From contig NZ_JACJRV010000002.1 of NCBI RefSeq assembly GCF_014697475.1, forward strand, positions 247,515-311,514: a DNA stretch of 64,000 bases. The letters run 5' to 3'. The DNA is from Nostoc sp. FACHB-152. GTDB lineage: Bacteria; Cyanobacteriota; Cyanobacteriia; Cyanobacteriales; Nostocaceae. Of the stretch, positions 37,826 through 47,440 are shown piece after piece. The position numbers were made by a program, and so were the translations under genes. Position 1 is the first letter of the stretch. Every line of letters starts with the position of its first letter. The notes beneath the pieces were generated by a model. That model searched no databases. It was given only the letters and a program-made list of their open reading frames with translations, and was not told the origin of the DNA.

Positions 37826-37917
37826 CAGTTATGTTTAACTAAACTGTATTGACATATAAACTATAAATTAAGCAAGGGAGCGATCGCACTTTGGTAAGAG
37901 TAAGTAATTAAGCTTTG

Positions 37918-39006
37918 ATGGTAAAGTCCAATGAGAAAGAAGTCCAACAGGCAGTAGCAGATACATCTATGATGAACCAACTCCAAGAGTACAACCCTAG
38001 CGGTGTAGGTGAGATTAATGGCAACCTCTTTGGCTTGCCGTTTGATTATGAGTCGGCAAACTTAATTGTGTTTGCTGTACCTTGGGAAGTTACTGTTTCT
38101 TACGGTGCAGGTACAGCTAACGGGCCGCAAAGGATTCTTGATGCTTCTATTCAATTAGATTTATTTGATTTTGATAACCCCGATGGTTGGAAACAAGGAA
38201 TTTTCTTAGTAGAAATTCCGCAAGATATTTTAGATAAAAATAATTACTATCGCACTTTAGCAGCACAAATTATTGAAAGGCAGGCACAAGGTAAAGCCTT
38301 AACAGATGCGCCAGATTTAACACCTGTCCTGAATGAAATTAATCAAGCTTCTCAACAAGTAAATCAATGGTTATTTACACAATCTCAAGAAGCCATAAAT
38401 AAAGGTAAGCGAGTTGCCGTTATTGGTGGCGACCATAGTTCACCATTAGGTTATTTGCAAGCATTAGCAACTAAATATAATAATTACGGCATTTTACATT
38501 TTGATGCCCACGCAGATTTACGCGTTGCCTATGAGGAATTTGAATTTTCCCACGCATCTATTATGTATAATGCCTTAAAACTACCGCAAATCTCGAAGTT
38601 AGTGCAGGTAGGGTTACGCGACATTAGCCATGATGAAGTGCAAATGATTAATGAATCTCATGGTCGCATTGTCGCTTATTACGACCCAGCGATTAAGCAA
38701 AAGCTATATTCTGGAACTACCTGGATTGATATCTGCCGGGAAATAGTTAATCATTTACCAGAAAACGTTTATATTAGCTTTGATACCGATGGTTTAGATC
38801 CGAAACTCTGCCCAAATACAGGTACACCTGTTGCTGGAGGGCTGGAATTAGAACAAGCTTATTGTTTGGTGCGGGAATTAGTGAATAGTGGCAGAAAAAT
38901 TATTGGCTTTGATTTGTGTGAAGTTGGTGATGCGGAGTGGGATGGTAATGTTGGGGCGCGAATTGTTTACAAACTAGCGAATTTCATGGATTTATCTCAA
39001 AGATAA
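37918..39006 (+). CDS. Ureohydrolase (agmatinase/arginase family)
   Basis: A 362-residue binuclear-metal ureohydrolase with the usual signatures: GGDHSSPLG at about 170-178, DAHADLR at 196-202 and SFDTDGLDP further on. These supply the His and Asp metal ligands. The N-terminal extension of about 60 residues is longer than in SpeB of E. coli. Candidate reactions are agmatine to putrescine plus urea, arginine to ornithine plus urea, or guanidine to ammonia plus urea (the GdmH class, long annotated as agmatinase in cyanobacteria). No hypA/hypB-like nickel accessory genes adjoin it. The start was taken at the ATG at 37918; a TTG precedes it by one codon. Confidence 0.88.
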   Translation: MVKSNEKEVQQAVADTSMMNQLQEYNPSGVGEINGNLFGLPFDYESANLIVFAVPWEVTVSYGAGTANGPQRILDASIQLDLFDFDNPDGWKQGIFLVEIPQDILDKNNYYRTLAAQIIERQAQGKALTDAPDLTPVLNEINQASQQVNQWLFTQSQEAINKGKRVAVIGGDHSSPLGYLQALATKYNNYGILHFDAHADLRVAYEEFEFSHASIMYNALKLPQISKLVQVGLRDISHDEVQMINESHGRIVAYYDPAIKQKLYSGTTWIDICREIVNHLPENVYISFDTDGLDPKLCPNTGTPVAGGLELEQAYCLVRELVNSGRKIIGFDLCEVGDAEWDGNVGARIVYKLANFMDLSQR

Positions 39007-39188
39007 TCACAGGCGATCGCATTCTGCCATAAACCCCAGGGCGAACGCAGAGGATGTCTGAAACCCTTACTAGGTCAGGATATTGACGAAAAAAGAGGAT
39101 AAATCATAAAACGCGGAAACCCTTGTTATTAAAGGATTCTTATACTTTAGATGCGTTTGCCCTGCCATAAACCCACAGCTAAAACAAA

Positions 39189-39461
39189 CTAAGGTAATTT
39201 GGGTTGATAGCACAAAGATAATTTTAACCCTGAGCAGTAGCAACTCTCAGCCATAATTTGATGTGTTTGGTCAGCTATCCAATCATAAATTTGGGCAGCT
39301 TTTGCTAATGCCGCCTGTTCAGAACGATAAAGTCGAGGACTGGGACAAACAACTGCGCCATTGATGTGTACGGCAGCAATTTGCCAATAATCGCTGCCTT
39401 CACCCTCCGGTATAATTTCTAGAAATCCGCTATTATAAGGCTCAATTCTTCCGATGTTCAT
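39189..39461 (-). CDS. Hypothetical protein, 90 residues
   Basis: A small soluble protein, starting MNIGRIEPYNSGFLEIIPEG, with AQIYDWIADQTHQI in the middle and a C-terminal CYCSG. I do not recognise its family. It is transcribed toward the ureohydrolase and divergently from the giant kinase gene. Normal codon pattern, so probably real. Confidence 0.6.
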   Translation of the reverse strand: MNIGRIEPYNSGFLEIIPEGEGSDYWQIAAVHINGAVVCPSPRLYRSEQAALAKAAQIYDWIADQTHQIMAESCYCSGLKLSLCYQPKLP

Positions 39462-39605
39462 GTGCTAGACCGAACTCTAAACCTATACTACATCTGATGA
39501 TGTGTAGTCTTAGCCCGCCGCAGGCATAGCTATTAATCAAGAATTTTCGATACAAATTCCCATGATTCGGGAACACTAACTCCAGGTTAGTAAGAGATTG
39601 CAGCT

Positions 39606-42600
39606 ATGGTCAGCACATTTGAGGTTCAACTCCCTGGTTATATTATTCAAGACAAAATTTACTCAGGTACACGAACACTAGTTTACCGAGGCATTAGGGA
39701 GCAAGATCAAAAACCTGTGGTGATTAAGCTGATGCGTTTAGAATACCCCAGCTTTCACGAACTTCTACAATTTCGTAACCAGTACGTCATTGCTAAAAAT
39801 CTCGAAATACCTGGTATAGTTAAACCCTACAGCTTAGAAACTTACCATAACGGTTATGCTTTAGTTATGGAAGATTTTGGCGGAATATCTCTAAAAGAAT
39901 GGGGAATAGAACAGAGAAATACGCTTTCCATCAAAAATTTCTTACAAGTTGCAATTCCTATTGCAGATATCTTAAACCAACTACATAGCGATGCCTGCGG
40001 TGGGCTACGCTTACGTGTCATTCATAAAGATATTAAACCAGCCAATATTTTAATTAATCCAGAAACCCATCAAGTAAAACTGATAGATTTTAGTATTGCC
40101 TCGCCCTTACCGCGAGAAGTGCAAGAAATCCAAAGTATCAATGTTTTAGAAGGAACTCTTGCCTATTTATCTCCTGAACAAACTGGACGTATGAACAGAG
40201 GAGTTGATTATCGTACAGATTTTTACTCTCTTGGTGTAACTTTCTATGAAATATTAACTGGACAATTACCGTTCCATTCAGATGACCCGATGGAGTTAGT
40301 TCACGCCCATCTTGCAAAACTACCTACACCACCTCATCAAATTAATCCTGAGATTGCAGTGGTAATTTCGCAAATTATTACTAAACTAATGGCGAAAAAT
40401 GCTGAGGAACGCTATCAAAGTGCTTTAGGCTTAAAATATGATTTAGAAACTTGCTTACATAGCTTAAAAGAAACCGGGGAAATCTCAGTTTTTGAGATTG
40501 GTAAAAGAGATATTCAAGACCGTTTTATTATTCCAGAAAAGCTTTATGGTCGAGAGCAAGAAGTTGAAATATTACTAGACGCTTTTGCGCGAGTTGCAGA
40601 TGGCACATCAGAATTAATGCTAGTAGCAGGCTTTTCAGGAATTGGCAAAACTGCTGTTGTTAACGAAGTCCAAAAACCCATAGTCAAACAGCGTGGCTAC
40701 TTTATCAAAGGGAAATTCGACCAATTCAATCGCAATATTCCTTTCTCGGCATTTGTACAAGCATTCCGCAATTTGATGGGGCAGTTATTAACAGAACCAG
40801 ATGCGGTAATTCAAGAATGGAAAACCAAAATTATCGAAGCTCTAGGTGAAAACGGTCAGGTAATTATTGAAGTTATTCCCGAATTAGAAATAATTATTGG
40901 TCAGCAACCACCAGTTTCAGAATTATCTGGGAATGCTGCTCAAAATCGCTTTAATTTATTATTGCAGAAGTTCATTCAAGTATTTACTACCAAAGAGCAT
41001 CCATTAGTGATATTTTTGGACGATTTGCAATGGGCTGATTCTGCTTCATTGCAACTTATAAAATTATTAATTGGCAATAATAAAAATACCTATTTATTTT
41101 TAATTGGAGCTTATAGAGATAATGAAGTCAACCCAACTCATCCTTTAATATTAACTTTAAACGAAATTCACAATATAGGTACAACTATTAATACAATTAC
41201 TCTGCAAAACCTCAGCTATTTAAAACTAAATCAGTTAGTAGCGGATACATTGGGTTGTGCAGAAGAGTTTGGCTGGTCTCTTTCACAACTAATTTATCAA
41301 AAAACTCAAGGCAACCCATTTTTTACAACTCAGTTCCTCAAAGCATTACACCACGATAAATTGATTGAGTTCAATTTATTAGAGAGATGTTGGCAATGCG
41401 ACATCACAAAAATTAATCAGCAAGCCTTGACAGATGATGTGGTAGAGTTCATGGCATTTCAATTGCGAAAGCTACCTCAATCAACCCAACAAGTTCTGAG
41501 ACTAGCTGCTTGCATTGGCAATCAATTTGATTTAAAAATACTCGCTATTGTTTCTGAACAATCAGAAATAGAGACTGCCACTTATTTATGGAATGCTTTA
41601 CAAGAAGGATTAATTTTACCTCAAAGTGATGTTTATAAGTTTTATGTTGGTGAGGGAAATCAAACAGTTTGTCAAGAAAATTCTGAAATTGTTGCATATA
41701 AATTCCTGCACGATCGCGTTCAACAAGCCGCTTATTCTTTGATTCCTGACGAACAGAAGCAAAGTACTCACTTAAAGATTGGGAAATTACTTTTAGATAA
41801 CACATCCTCGGCAGCACTAGAAGCTAATATTTTTGAGATTGTTAGTCAATTGAATCAAGGAATTGATATCATTACTCAAGAATCAGAAAAGTACAATCTA
41901 GCGCAATTGAATCTGATAGCAGGGAAGAAAGCCAAGGCTTCTACTGCATATAAGGGAGCCGTTAAATACTTGGCATCAGGTAGAGAATTGCTGTCAGAAA
42001 ATAGTTGGGATAGCCACTATCCACTGACATTTGGATTGTATCGAGAACTTGCTGAGTGTGAGTATTTAACTGGCAATTTAAATCAAGCTGAAAAACTGTT
42101 TGATTTGGCGTTAGATCATGCTCAAGATAAATTTGATAAAGCAGATATTTATGCTATTCAAATGTATCTGAAAATGACTCAAGGTGAAAATATTCAAGCT
42201 GCTTGTGAGGCGGGATTGCAAGGTTTGAGTATCTTGGGGATGCAATTACCACTTACTGTTGCAGAACAACAAGCCGCGATCGCAACCCAACTAGAAGAGT
42301 TAAAAACTAAACTTGCAACAGTTCATCCAGCAGATTTATTTAATCTACCTGAAATGACAGACCCCGTTAAGAAGGTCTGTATGAGTCTTTTAGCTGACCT
42401 TTGGGCTGCTACTTATATGGCAGGGCTTCAATACCTTGCTGTGCTAAGTTCTTTACTGATGATTAATTTATCGTTGAAATATGGCAATGCCCAAGCTTCT
42501 GGTTTTGCGTACTGTCTTTATGGTATGAGTTTAGCAAATCAAGGAGATTATCAAACAGCTTATGAGTTCGGCACATTAGCTTTAAAACTCGATCGCCATT

Positions 42601-45476
42601 TTAATAGCACTAAGTTTATTTACAAAACGAATAATATTTTTGCACACACGATTAATCCCTATAATCGGCATTTGAAAACGAATTTAGCCGTGTCAGAACA
42701 ATCGTTTCAAACCAGCCGGGAAGCCGGAGATGTGGTGTTTGGTGTCTGGGCGGTTTCGTTTCTGATTTGGGCGATGTTAGTCAAAGGCGATCGCCTAGCC
42801 GATGTTTATGCAGAAACAGAAAAATATCTCAGTTATGTCCAGCAAGTGAACGATGTAAATATGCTGTATGCCTTTACATTACAGCGACAGTTCCTCCTCA
42901 ACTTGCAAGACTCCTCTCACACAACAGATTTATTGCGCGATCGCCACAACCAAGAAGTTGCATATATAGATGTTTGGCGGCAAAAGCAGAACTTTGAACA
43001 TGGAATTAATTGGTACTGCTTTCTTAAGCTACAACTTTCTTACCTTTATGAACGTTATGCAGAGGGCGTAGCCGCAGCCGCCGAAGCACAGAAGACACTG
43101 CCAGCCAACGCTGGATTTTTCCCAATTATTCAATACCATTTCTATTACCCTCTCTGTTTGGCAGCACTCTATGGCACTGCAACACCAGAGGAACAACAGC
43201 AGTATTGGAACCTTCTGCAACAACATCAGCAAATTATTCAAACATGGGCGGATAATTGCCCAGCCAACTTTCAACATCGATATCTGTTGCTATCTGCGGA
43301 AATGCTCAAAATTTCTGGTAGAAGCATAGACGCAATCGATTTGTACGATCGCGCCATTGCAGAGGCCAAAATCAACGAATATATCCAAGAAGAAGCGATC
43401 GCTAATGAACTCGCTGCCAAATTTTACCTAGAATGGGGTAAAGAAAAAGTAGCCGCAGGCTATATGCAAGAAGCTTACTACTGCTACGCCCGATGGGGAG
43501 CATTAACTAAAATTGATGACTTAGAAAAACGTTATCCCCAACTATTGCAACCAATTCTGCAACAGCGACAACTCAGCCTGAATCCCTTGGAAACTATTGC
43601 CAATATCGGCTTGACTCGTAATTCTTCATCCACTCGCTCGAATAGTAGTAGCAGCAACAGTATTTCTGATGCTCTCGATTTTACCTCGATCCTCAAGGCT
43701 GCCCAAGCCATTTCCAGTGCTATCGAGTTAGATCAACTAATCGTCAGTCTCACTCGCATCATTTTAGAAAACTCTGGTGCTAAAAAAATTGTCTTAATTT
43801 TGCCCCAAGAAGATACTTGGCAAGTACGAGCAATTACTTATATCAATCACGAAGCAAATTCTGGGTGTGAAATACAAACTATCCTGGAAACACAACCAGT
43901 AGATACTTGCCCAGACATCCCCAGACAATTGATCAATTACGTTAAAAATACTCAAGAAACAGTAGTAATTGACAACTTAAGAACTGATATTTCTGGCTTG
44001 ATTGGGGAATATATGCACTTTGTCCAACCCAAGAGTGCGTTATGTATGCCGATTCTTAATCAAGGGCATATGGTAGGTATTCTTTATCTGGAAAATAAAC
44101 TGACTCAAGGAGTATTTACAAGCGATCGCCTACTTATTTTAAACTTCCTCTGCACTCAAGCCGGGATTGCTTTAGAAAATGCTCAACTTTATACCGATTT
44201 ACAAGCAAGTAAAGCTATGTTGCACAAGCTTGCTAATAATATTCCTGGAGTTATTTACCAACTCTGCATCAGTGCGGATGGTGCTGCTTCTATCCCATAC
44301 ATCAGTTCTGGTTGTTACAAACTGTACGGAGTAACAGCAGAGGAATTGATGTCTCAAAACCAAAGCTTACGTGGTTTAGAACATCCTGATGATGTTGCAA
44401 AAATTGAGCAGATGATGTGGGAATCAGGGCAAAATCTCACGCCTTTTCAACATGAATGGCGGATTATTACACCAACAGGCCAATTGAAATGGATTCAAGC
44501 TGTATCTCAACCCGAAGCGCAAGAGGATGGCTCTCTTTTATGGGATGGAGTAGTTCTAGATATTACTGAACGCAAACAAGCAGAAGCTGCTGTGAAGCAA
44601 AAATCTGACGAGTTAGAACAAGCATTACAAAACTTGCAGCAAGCACAACTAAAAATTGTTCAAAGCGAAAAAATGTCCGCTTTAGGTAATCTTGTGGCGG
44701 GTGTTGCTCACGAAATTAATAACCCTGTTGGCTTTATTAATGGCAATATTCAACCAGCATATGAAGGTGTGCAAGATTTATTTAATTTGCTCGACCTTTA
44801 TCAAGAAAACTTTCCTAACCCAGGTGAAGAAATTGAGTCAGAAATCGAAAACCTTGATTTAGAATATCTGCGAGAAGATTTACCAAAATTGATTTCTTCA
44901 ATGAAAGAAGGGGTGCAACGCATCTGTGAAATTAGTAATAGCTTGCGTACATTCTCGCGCGCTGATTCGGAATATAAAGTTCCTTTCAATATTCACGACG
45001 GCTTAGATAGTACGCTATTGATTCTCAAACACCGACTCAAAGCTAACGAAACTCATCCAGCCATTGAAGTCATAAAAAATTATGGGAATTTACCGCCAAT
45101 AAAATGTTTTCCTGGACAGTTAAATCAGGTGTTTATGAATTTATTAGCTAATGCCATTGATGCACTGGAAGAATCAAATATTGGGCGTAGCTATACTAAT
45201 ATTCAAGCTAACCCGAACTTGATGACTATTACTACTAAGCTGAGTGAAGATGGCAAACAAGTCAATATTAGTATTAAAGATAATGGTATGGGAATAACTC
45301 AAGAAGTCAAAGACAAAATCTTTGACCATCTTTATACTACTAAAATGGTTGGCAAAGGTACAGGGTTAGGATTGGCGATCGCCCAGCAAATTGTGGTTGA
45401 AAAGCACGGTGGTACTCTCGAAGTTAATTCTGCACCAATGCAAGGAGCAGAGTTTGTCATTAGCCTCCCAAGGTAA
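39606..45476 (+). CDS. Giant Ser/Thr kinase-AAA-GAF-PAS-histidine kinase
   Basis: A 1956-residue signalling protein of the type found in Nostocales (HstK-like). In order: a Ser/Thr kinase domain (about 10-270) with active-site IHKDIKPANIL and DFS in place of DFG; an AAA/STAND-type ATPase (about 310-600) with P-loop GFSGIGKTAVV and Walker B VIFLDDLQWAD; a long helical TPR-like region (about 600-1310); a GAF domain (about 1345-1500); a PAS/PAC pair (about 1525-1650, ending VVLDITERKQAE); and a histidine kinase with H-box AGVAHEINNPVGF (His1702) and ATPase motifs NLLANAIDAL and GKGTGLGLAIAQQIV. No transmembrane segment and no receiver are seen. The DFG change and the input signal are unexplored. 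Confidence 0.95.
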   Translation: MVSTFEVQLPGYIIQDKIYSGTRTLVYRGIREQDQKPVVIKLMRLEYPSFHELLQFRNQYVIAKNLEIPGIVKPYSLETYHNGYALVMEDFGGISLKEWGIEQRNTLSIKNFLQVAIPIADILNQLHSDACGGLRLRVIHKDIKPANILINPETHQVKLIDFSIASPLPREVQEIQSINVLEGTLAYLSPEQTGRMNRGVDYRTDFYSLGVTFYEILTGQLPFHSDDPMELVHAHLAKLPTPPHQINPEIAVVISQIITKLMAKNAEERYQSALGLKYDLETCLHSLKETGEISVFEIGKRDIQDRFIIPEKLYGREQEVEILLDAFARVADGTSELMLVAGFSGIGKTAVVNEVQKPIVKQRGYFIKGKFDQFNRNIPFSAFVQAFRNLMGQLLTEPDAVIQEWKTKIIEALGENGQVIIEVIPELEIIIGQQPPVSELSGNAAQNRFNLLLQKFIQVFTTKEHPLVIFLDDLQWADSASLQLIKLLIGNNKNTYLFLIGAYRDNEVNPTHPLILTLNEIHNIGTTINTITLQNLSYLKLNQLVADTLGCAEEFGWSLSQLIYQKTQGNPFFTTQFLKALHHDKLIEFNLLERCWQCDITKINQQALTDDVVEFMAFQLRKLPQSTQQVLRLAACIGNQFDLKILAIVSEQSEIETATYLWNALQEGLILPQSDVYKFYVGEGNQTVCQENSEIVAYKFLHDRVQQAAYSLIPDEQKQSTHLKIGKLLLDNTSSAALEANIFEIVSQLNQGIDIITQESEKYNLAQLNLIAGKKAKASTAYKGAVKYLASGRELLSENSWDSHYPLTFGLYRELAECEYLTGNLNQAEKLFDLALDHAQDKFDKADIYAIQMYLKMTQGENIQAACEAGLQGLSILGMQLPLTVAEQQAAIATQLEELKTKLATVHPADLFNLPEMTDPVKKVCMSLLADLWAATYMAGLQYLAVLSSLLMINLSLKYGNAQASGFAYCLYGMSLANQGDYQTAYEFGTLALKLDRHFNSTKFIYKTNNIFAHTINPYNRHLKTNLAVSEQSFQTSREAGDVVFGVWAVSFLIWAMLVKGDRLADVYAETEKYLSYVQQVNDVNMLYAFTLQRQFLLNLQDSSHTTDLLRDRHNQEVAYIDVWRQKQNFEHGINWYCFLKLQLSYLYERYAEGVAAAAEAQKTLPANAGFFPIIQYHFYYPLCLAALYGTATPEEQQQYWNLLQQHQQIIQTWADNCPANFQHRYLLLSAEMLKISGRSIDAIDLYDRAIAEAKINEYIQEEAIANELAAKFYLEWGKEKVAAGYMQEAYYCYARWGALTKIDDLEKRYPQLLQPILQQRQLSLNPLETIANIGLTRNSSSTRSNSSSSNSISDALDFTSILKAAQAISSAIELDQLIVSLTRIILENSGAKKIVLILPQEDTWQVRAITYINHEANSGCEIQTILETQPVDTCPDIPRQLINYVKNTQETVVIDNLRTDISGLIGEYMHFVQPKSALCMPILNQGHMVGILYLENKLTQGVFTSDRLLILNFLCTQAGIALENAQLYTDLQASKAMLHKLANNIPGVIYQLCISADGAASIPYISSGCYKLYGVTAEELMSQNQSLRGLEHPDDVAKIEQMMWESGQNLTPFQHEWRIITPTGQLKWIQAVSQPEAQEDGSLLWDGVVLDITERKQAEAAVKQKSDELEQALQNLQQAQLKIVQSEKMSALGNLVAGVAHEINNPVGFINGNIQPAYEGVQDLFNLLDLYQENFPNPGEEIESEIENLDLEYLREDLPKLISSMKEGVQRICEISNSLRTFSRADSEYKVPFNIHDGLDSTLLILKHRLKANETHPAIEVIKNYGNLPPIKCFPGQLNQVFMNLLANAIDALEESNIGRSYTNIQANPNLMTITTKLSEDGKQVNISIKDNGMGITQEVKDKIFDHLYTTKMVGKGTGLGLAIAQQIVVEKHGGTLEVNSAPMQGAEFVISLPR

Positions 45477-45885
45477 ATGATAGAGTATTGAGTGTTAACC
45501 ACCAGCAGCCAACACTCAACACACAACGAAGCTCATGAGTGATTGTGTCATTATTAAGACCTAATAGCTGAGTTTTTTCCTGATGCGCTTCTACCGAGAG
45601 TACGAAAAGCTAGATAAGATCATAATCTTGCTTTAATTGTGGTTTTCCGTAATATAAAGTCGTGGAAGCTCGATATGTCACATCGATTGAATTTACGCTA
45701 TGATTAATCGTATGTGAAAAGCATCTAGCAAAGTAACTTTGATGACGGTGTATAGAAAGAAACTACTAAATTTTAAACACTATTTAATTGCCGTCTCGGT
45801 TTGATTACCTGAGTTAGATAAACTTTCATTCACAGCAGCAATTCTCTCAGCTATTCAAAATATCTTCACCGGAGGATAAATTAAA
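45477..45885. other. Spacer upstream of the 136-residue gene
   Basis: No gene. TTGAGTGTT (45488-45496) and AACACTCAA (45511-45519) form a perfect 9-bp stem just past the giant kinase stop but without a U-tract. CACATCGATT/AATCGTATGTG forms a weak inverted repeat at about 45677-45717. GGAGG at 45871-45875 is the ribosome binding site of the next gene. Confidence 0.5.
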
Positions 45886-46296
45886 TTGACCTCTAACACA
45901 CTTTTCCAACGCATCAATCAACATCAATACTTGCGTGATTTGCGCAATAAATTGCTGAATCTTCACCGGATGTTATTGGAGACAGAACGCATCACCTATG
46001 AACAAGTTCGCGGACGAGTAACTAATGGAGAACTTCTGAAACTTGTCATCGCCGATGAACAATTTGCTTGGTTACATAAAATTTCTCACTTAATTGTACA
46101 AATTGATGAAACGCTTTCATCCGATCAACCTATATTGCCAGAAGATGTGCAGAATTTGATTGCGAATGCGCGGGATTTAATTGTACCTTCAGATGTTGGT
46201 AATGAGTTTGCCAGAAAATATTACGCTGCACTCCAGCGTGAACCTAGCGTTGTGTTGGCACACGCTGATGTTTCAAGTTTTCTAGCCACCAAGTAA
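45886..46296 (+). CDS. Hypothetical helical protein, 136 residues (TTG start)
   Basis: A soluble, mostly helical protein with no recognised domain. The start is TTG at 45886, 10 nt after a clear GGAGG; no ATG lies nearby in frame. Features include LRDLRNKLLNLHRMLLETER, ITYEQVRGRVTNGELL and DEQFAWLHKISHLIVQID. The pattern is that of a conserved cyanobacterial protein of unknown function. It is followed by a good terminator at 46316-46351, so it is monocistronic. Confidence 0.7.
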   Translation: MTSNTLFQRINQHQYLRDLRNKLLNLHRMLLETERITYEQVRGRVTNGELLKLVIADEQFAWLHKISHLIVQIDETLSSDQPILPEDVQNLIANARDLIVPSDVGNEFARKYYAALQREPSVVLAHADVSSFLATK

Positions 46297-46315
46297 TTTA
46301 GACAAAGCCAAGTGT

Positions 46316-46351
46316 ATGCACTCTCAAGTATTTGAGGGTGCATATTTTTTT
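46316..46351 (+). terminator. Rho-independent terminator
   Basis: ATGCACTCTCAA and TTGAGGGTGCAT form a 12-bp stem with one mismatch-type pair, followed by a run of T (46345-46351), 20 nt past the 136-residue gene. Confidence 0.88.
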
Positions 46352-46398
46352 GAACGGCAATCGGAATTCATTGATTCATCTATCTGACGCACGATAAA

Positions 46399-46554
46399 AT
46401 CAAGCAAAGACTTTCAAAGTCTAGCAAATTGTATTTGGAAGTTCCATTAGATATTTACAAGCGGTTTTTTAAGTATCTATTCATTCAAACTGTAGTTAGT
46501 CCGTTATTAGTATACGACGTAGAAAAGCAGGAGGTTGCCCAATGGATAAATTAA
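46399..46554 (+). pseudogene. xisH remnant (C-terminal part)
   Basis: An open stretch without a start that translates to a XisH-like C terminus: SKSSKLYLEVPLDIYKRFF, then YLFIQTVVSPLLVYDVEKQ and EVAQWIN before TAA. XisH, with XisI, controls excision of the fdxN element in Anabaena, and homologous pairs are widespread in Nostocales. Only about 50 of about 138 codons remain, and some residues around SP appear to be deleted. The stop overlaps the ATG of the xisI remnant by the usual few bases, which supports the identification. Confidence 0.7.
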
Positions 46555-46652
46555 ATTTGTATCGTCAACTAATTCAGGATTCATTATTAGCTGAATTAAC
46601 CTTGCCTCAGAGGATGTTTGAAAAGTCAGTAGTAATGTATCAAATACTTTGA
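46542..46652 (+). pseudogene. xisI remnant (N-terminal part)
   Basis: A 36-residue frame beginning MDKLNLYRQLIQDSLLAELT, matching the start of XisI (MDKLxxYRxxIQ). A strong AGGAGG at 46529-46534 lies 7 nt before the ATG. The match fades after about residue 18 and the frame ends at TGA as the dispersed CCCCCTAAATCCCCC repeat begins, so the rest of the gene has been lost. The ribosome binding site is intact, so a short peptide may still be made. Confidence 0.65.
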
Positions 46653-46700
46653 GATCCCCCTAAATCCCCCTTTTTAAGGGGGATTTTAATTCATTTTCCC

Positions 46701-46894
46701 CCCTAAAAAAGGGGGGCTAGCAGGGTGGTTTCATACAAGCAGAGAAAAATGACAACTGTATTTCAAAGCCTCTCTCCCCGTGGGGGAGAGGTTTGGAGAG
46801 GGGTCAAAATCTGGGCTACAAAACGAGAAATCAGGACTTATAGATTTTTATTTTTTCGTATGAAACCACCCTGTCCCTAAAAAAGGGGGGCTAG
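46701..46894. mobile_element. MITE-like element (154 bp) with 16-bp perfect inverted ends and 20-bp flanking direct repeats
   Basis: The core runs 46721-46874, with CAGGGTGGTTTCATAC at the left (46721-46736) and its exact reverse complement at the right (46858-46873). Direct repeats CCCTAAAAAAGGGGGGCTAG lie at 46701-46720 and 46875-46894. The interior has no ORF but has an own palindrome (CCTCTCCCC...GGGGAGAGG). Nested in the repeat that cuts off xisI. Confidence 0.8.
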
Positions 46895-47050
46895 GGGGGA
46901 TCAATGAGTGCTACAAGACACATATAAATACTTTTAAAACAACCTCTCAGAGAAGTTTTTCCTTGTTAGGGGTGAATGATGTTTGGGTACTCTAGATGAG
47001 AACTGCTACTCAAGAAAATGTAGCCTTGAGTCTATGAATGAGGCGTTAAA

Positions 47051-47365
47051 GTGAATCGCATAAAATCTAATCCAACTGGAATGTTTGCCAGAGTTACTAT
47101 TATTATTCTCTTAATTTCGGTTCTAGGTGCTGTTCTCTTCGGTTGGCCAGATAACATCAAAAAAGCACTAATAGCTTTTTGGGTTGTTGTTCCTCCCCTT
47201 TGGTTGTGGTTTGAGTTTTGTTACTTATACGATCGCGGTATTACTCCGTTTCCTAAAGATTTCGAGAAGTATAAATATAGTCAGGAACTCTCAAAGAACC
47301 TATGGTTAGCTATCTCAGCAATTTTGTTATTTATTTATTTTGGGAAGTTGCCAGGTTTTGAGTGA
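47051..47365 (+). CDS. Small membrane protein, 104 residues (GTG start)
   Basis: A hypothetical protein with three hydrophobic segments (TIIILLISVLGAVLFGWP, IAFWVVVPPLWLWFEFCYLY, LWLAISAILLFIYFG). The start is GTG at 47051 after GAGGCG. No family was recognised. The gene converges with metK. It lies just past the MITE-rich spacer, so its promoter region is recent in origin. Confidence 0.65.
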   Translation: MNRIKSNPTGMFARVTIIILLISVLGAVLFGWPDNIKKALIAFWVVVPPLWLWFEFCYLYDRGITPFPKDFEKYKYSQELSKNLWLAISAILLFIYFGKLPGFE

Positions 47366-47440
47366 TATAGGGTTTGATATATCTGTGTTGAATCTGCCCT
47401 TTAGCTGTCAGTGGGAACACAACCGAAAGATGATTTCATC

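Larger units (their letters stand above)
36916..37917. other. 1-kb spacer between the RTX and ureohydrolase genes
   Basis: The genes flanking it are divergent, so both promoters should lie here. No gene is credible. It carries a GC-rich palindromic repeat (37114-37160), a long AT-rich middle (37300-37740) and a hairpin-forming repeat (37754-37825). Confidence 0.55.
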
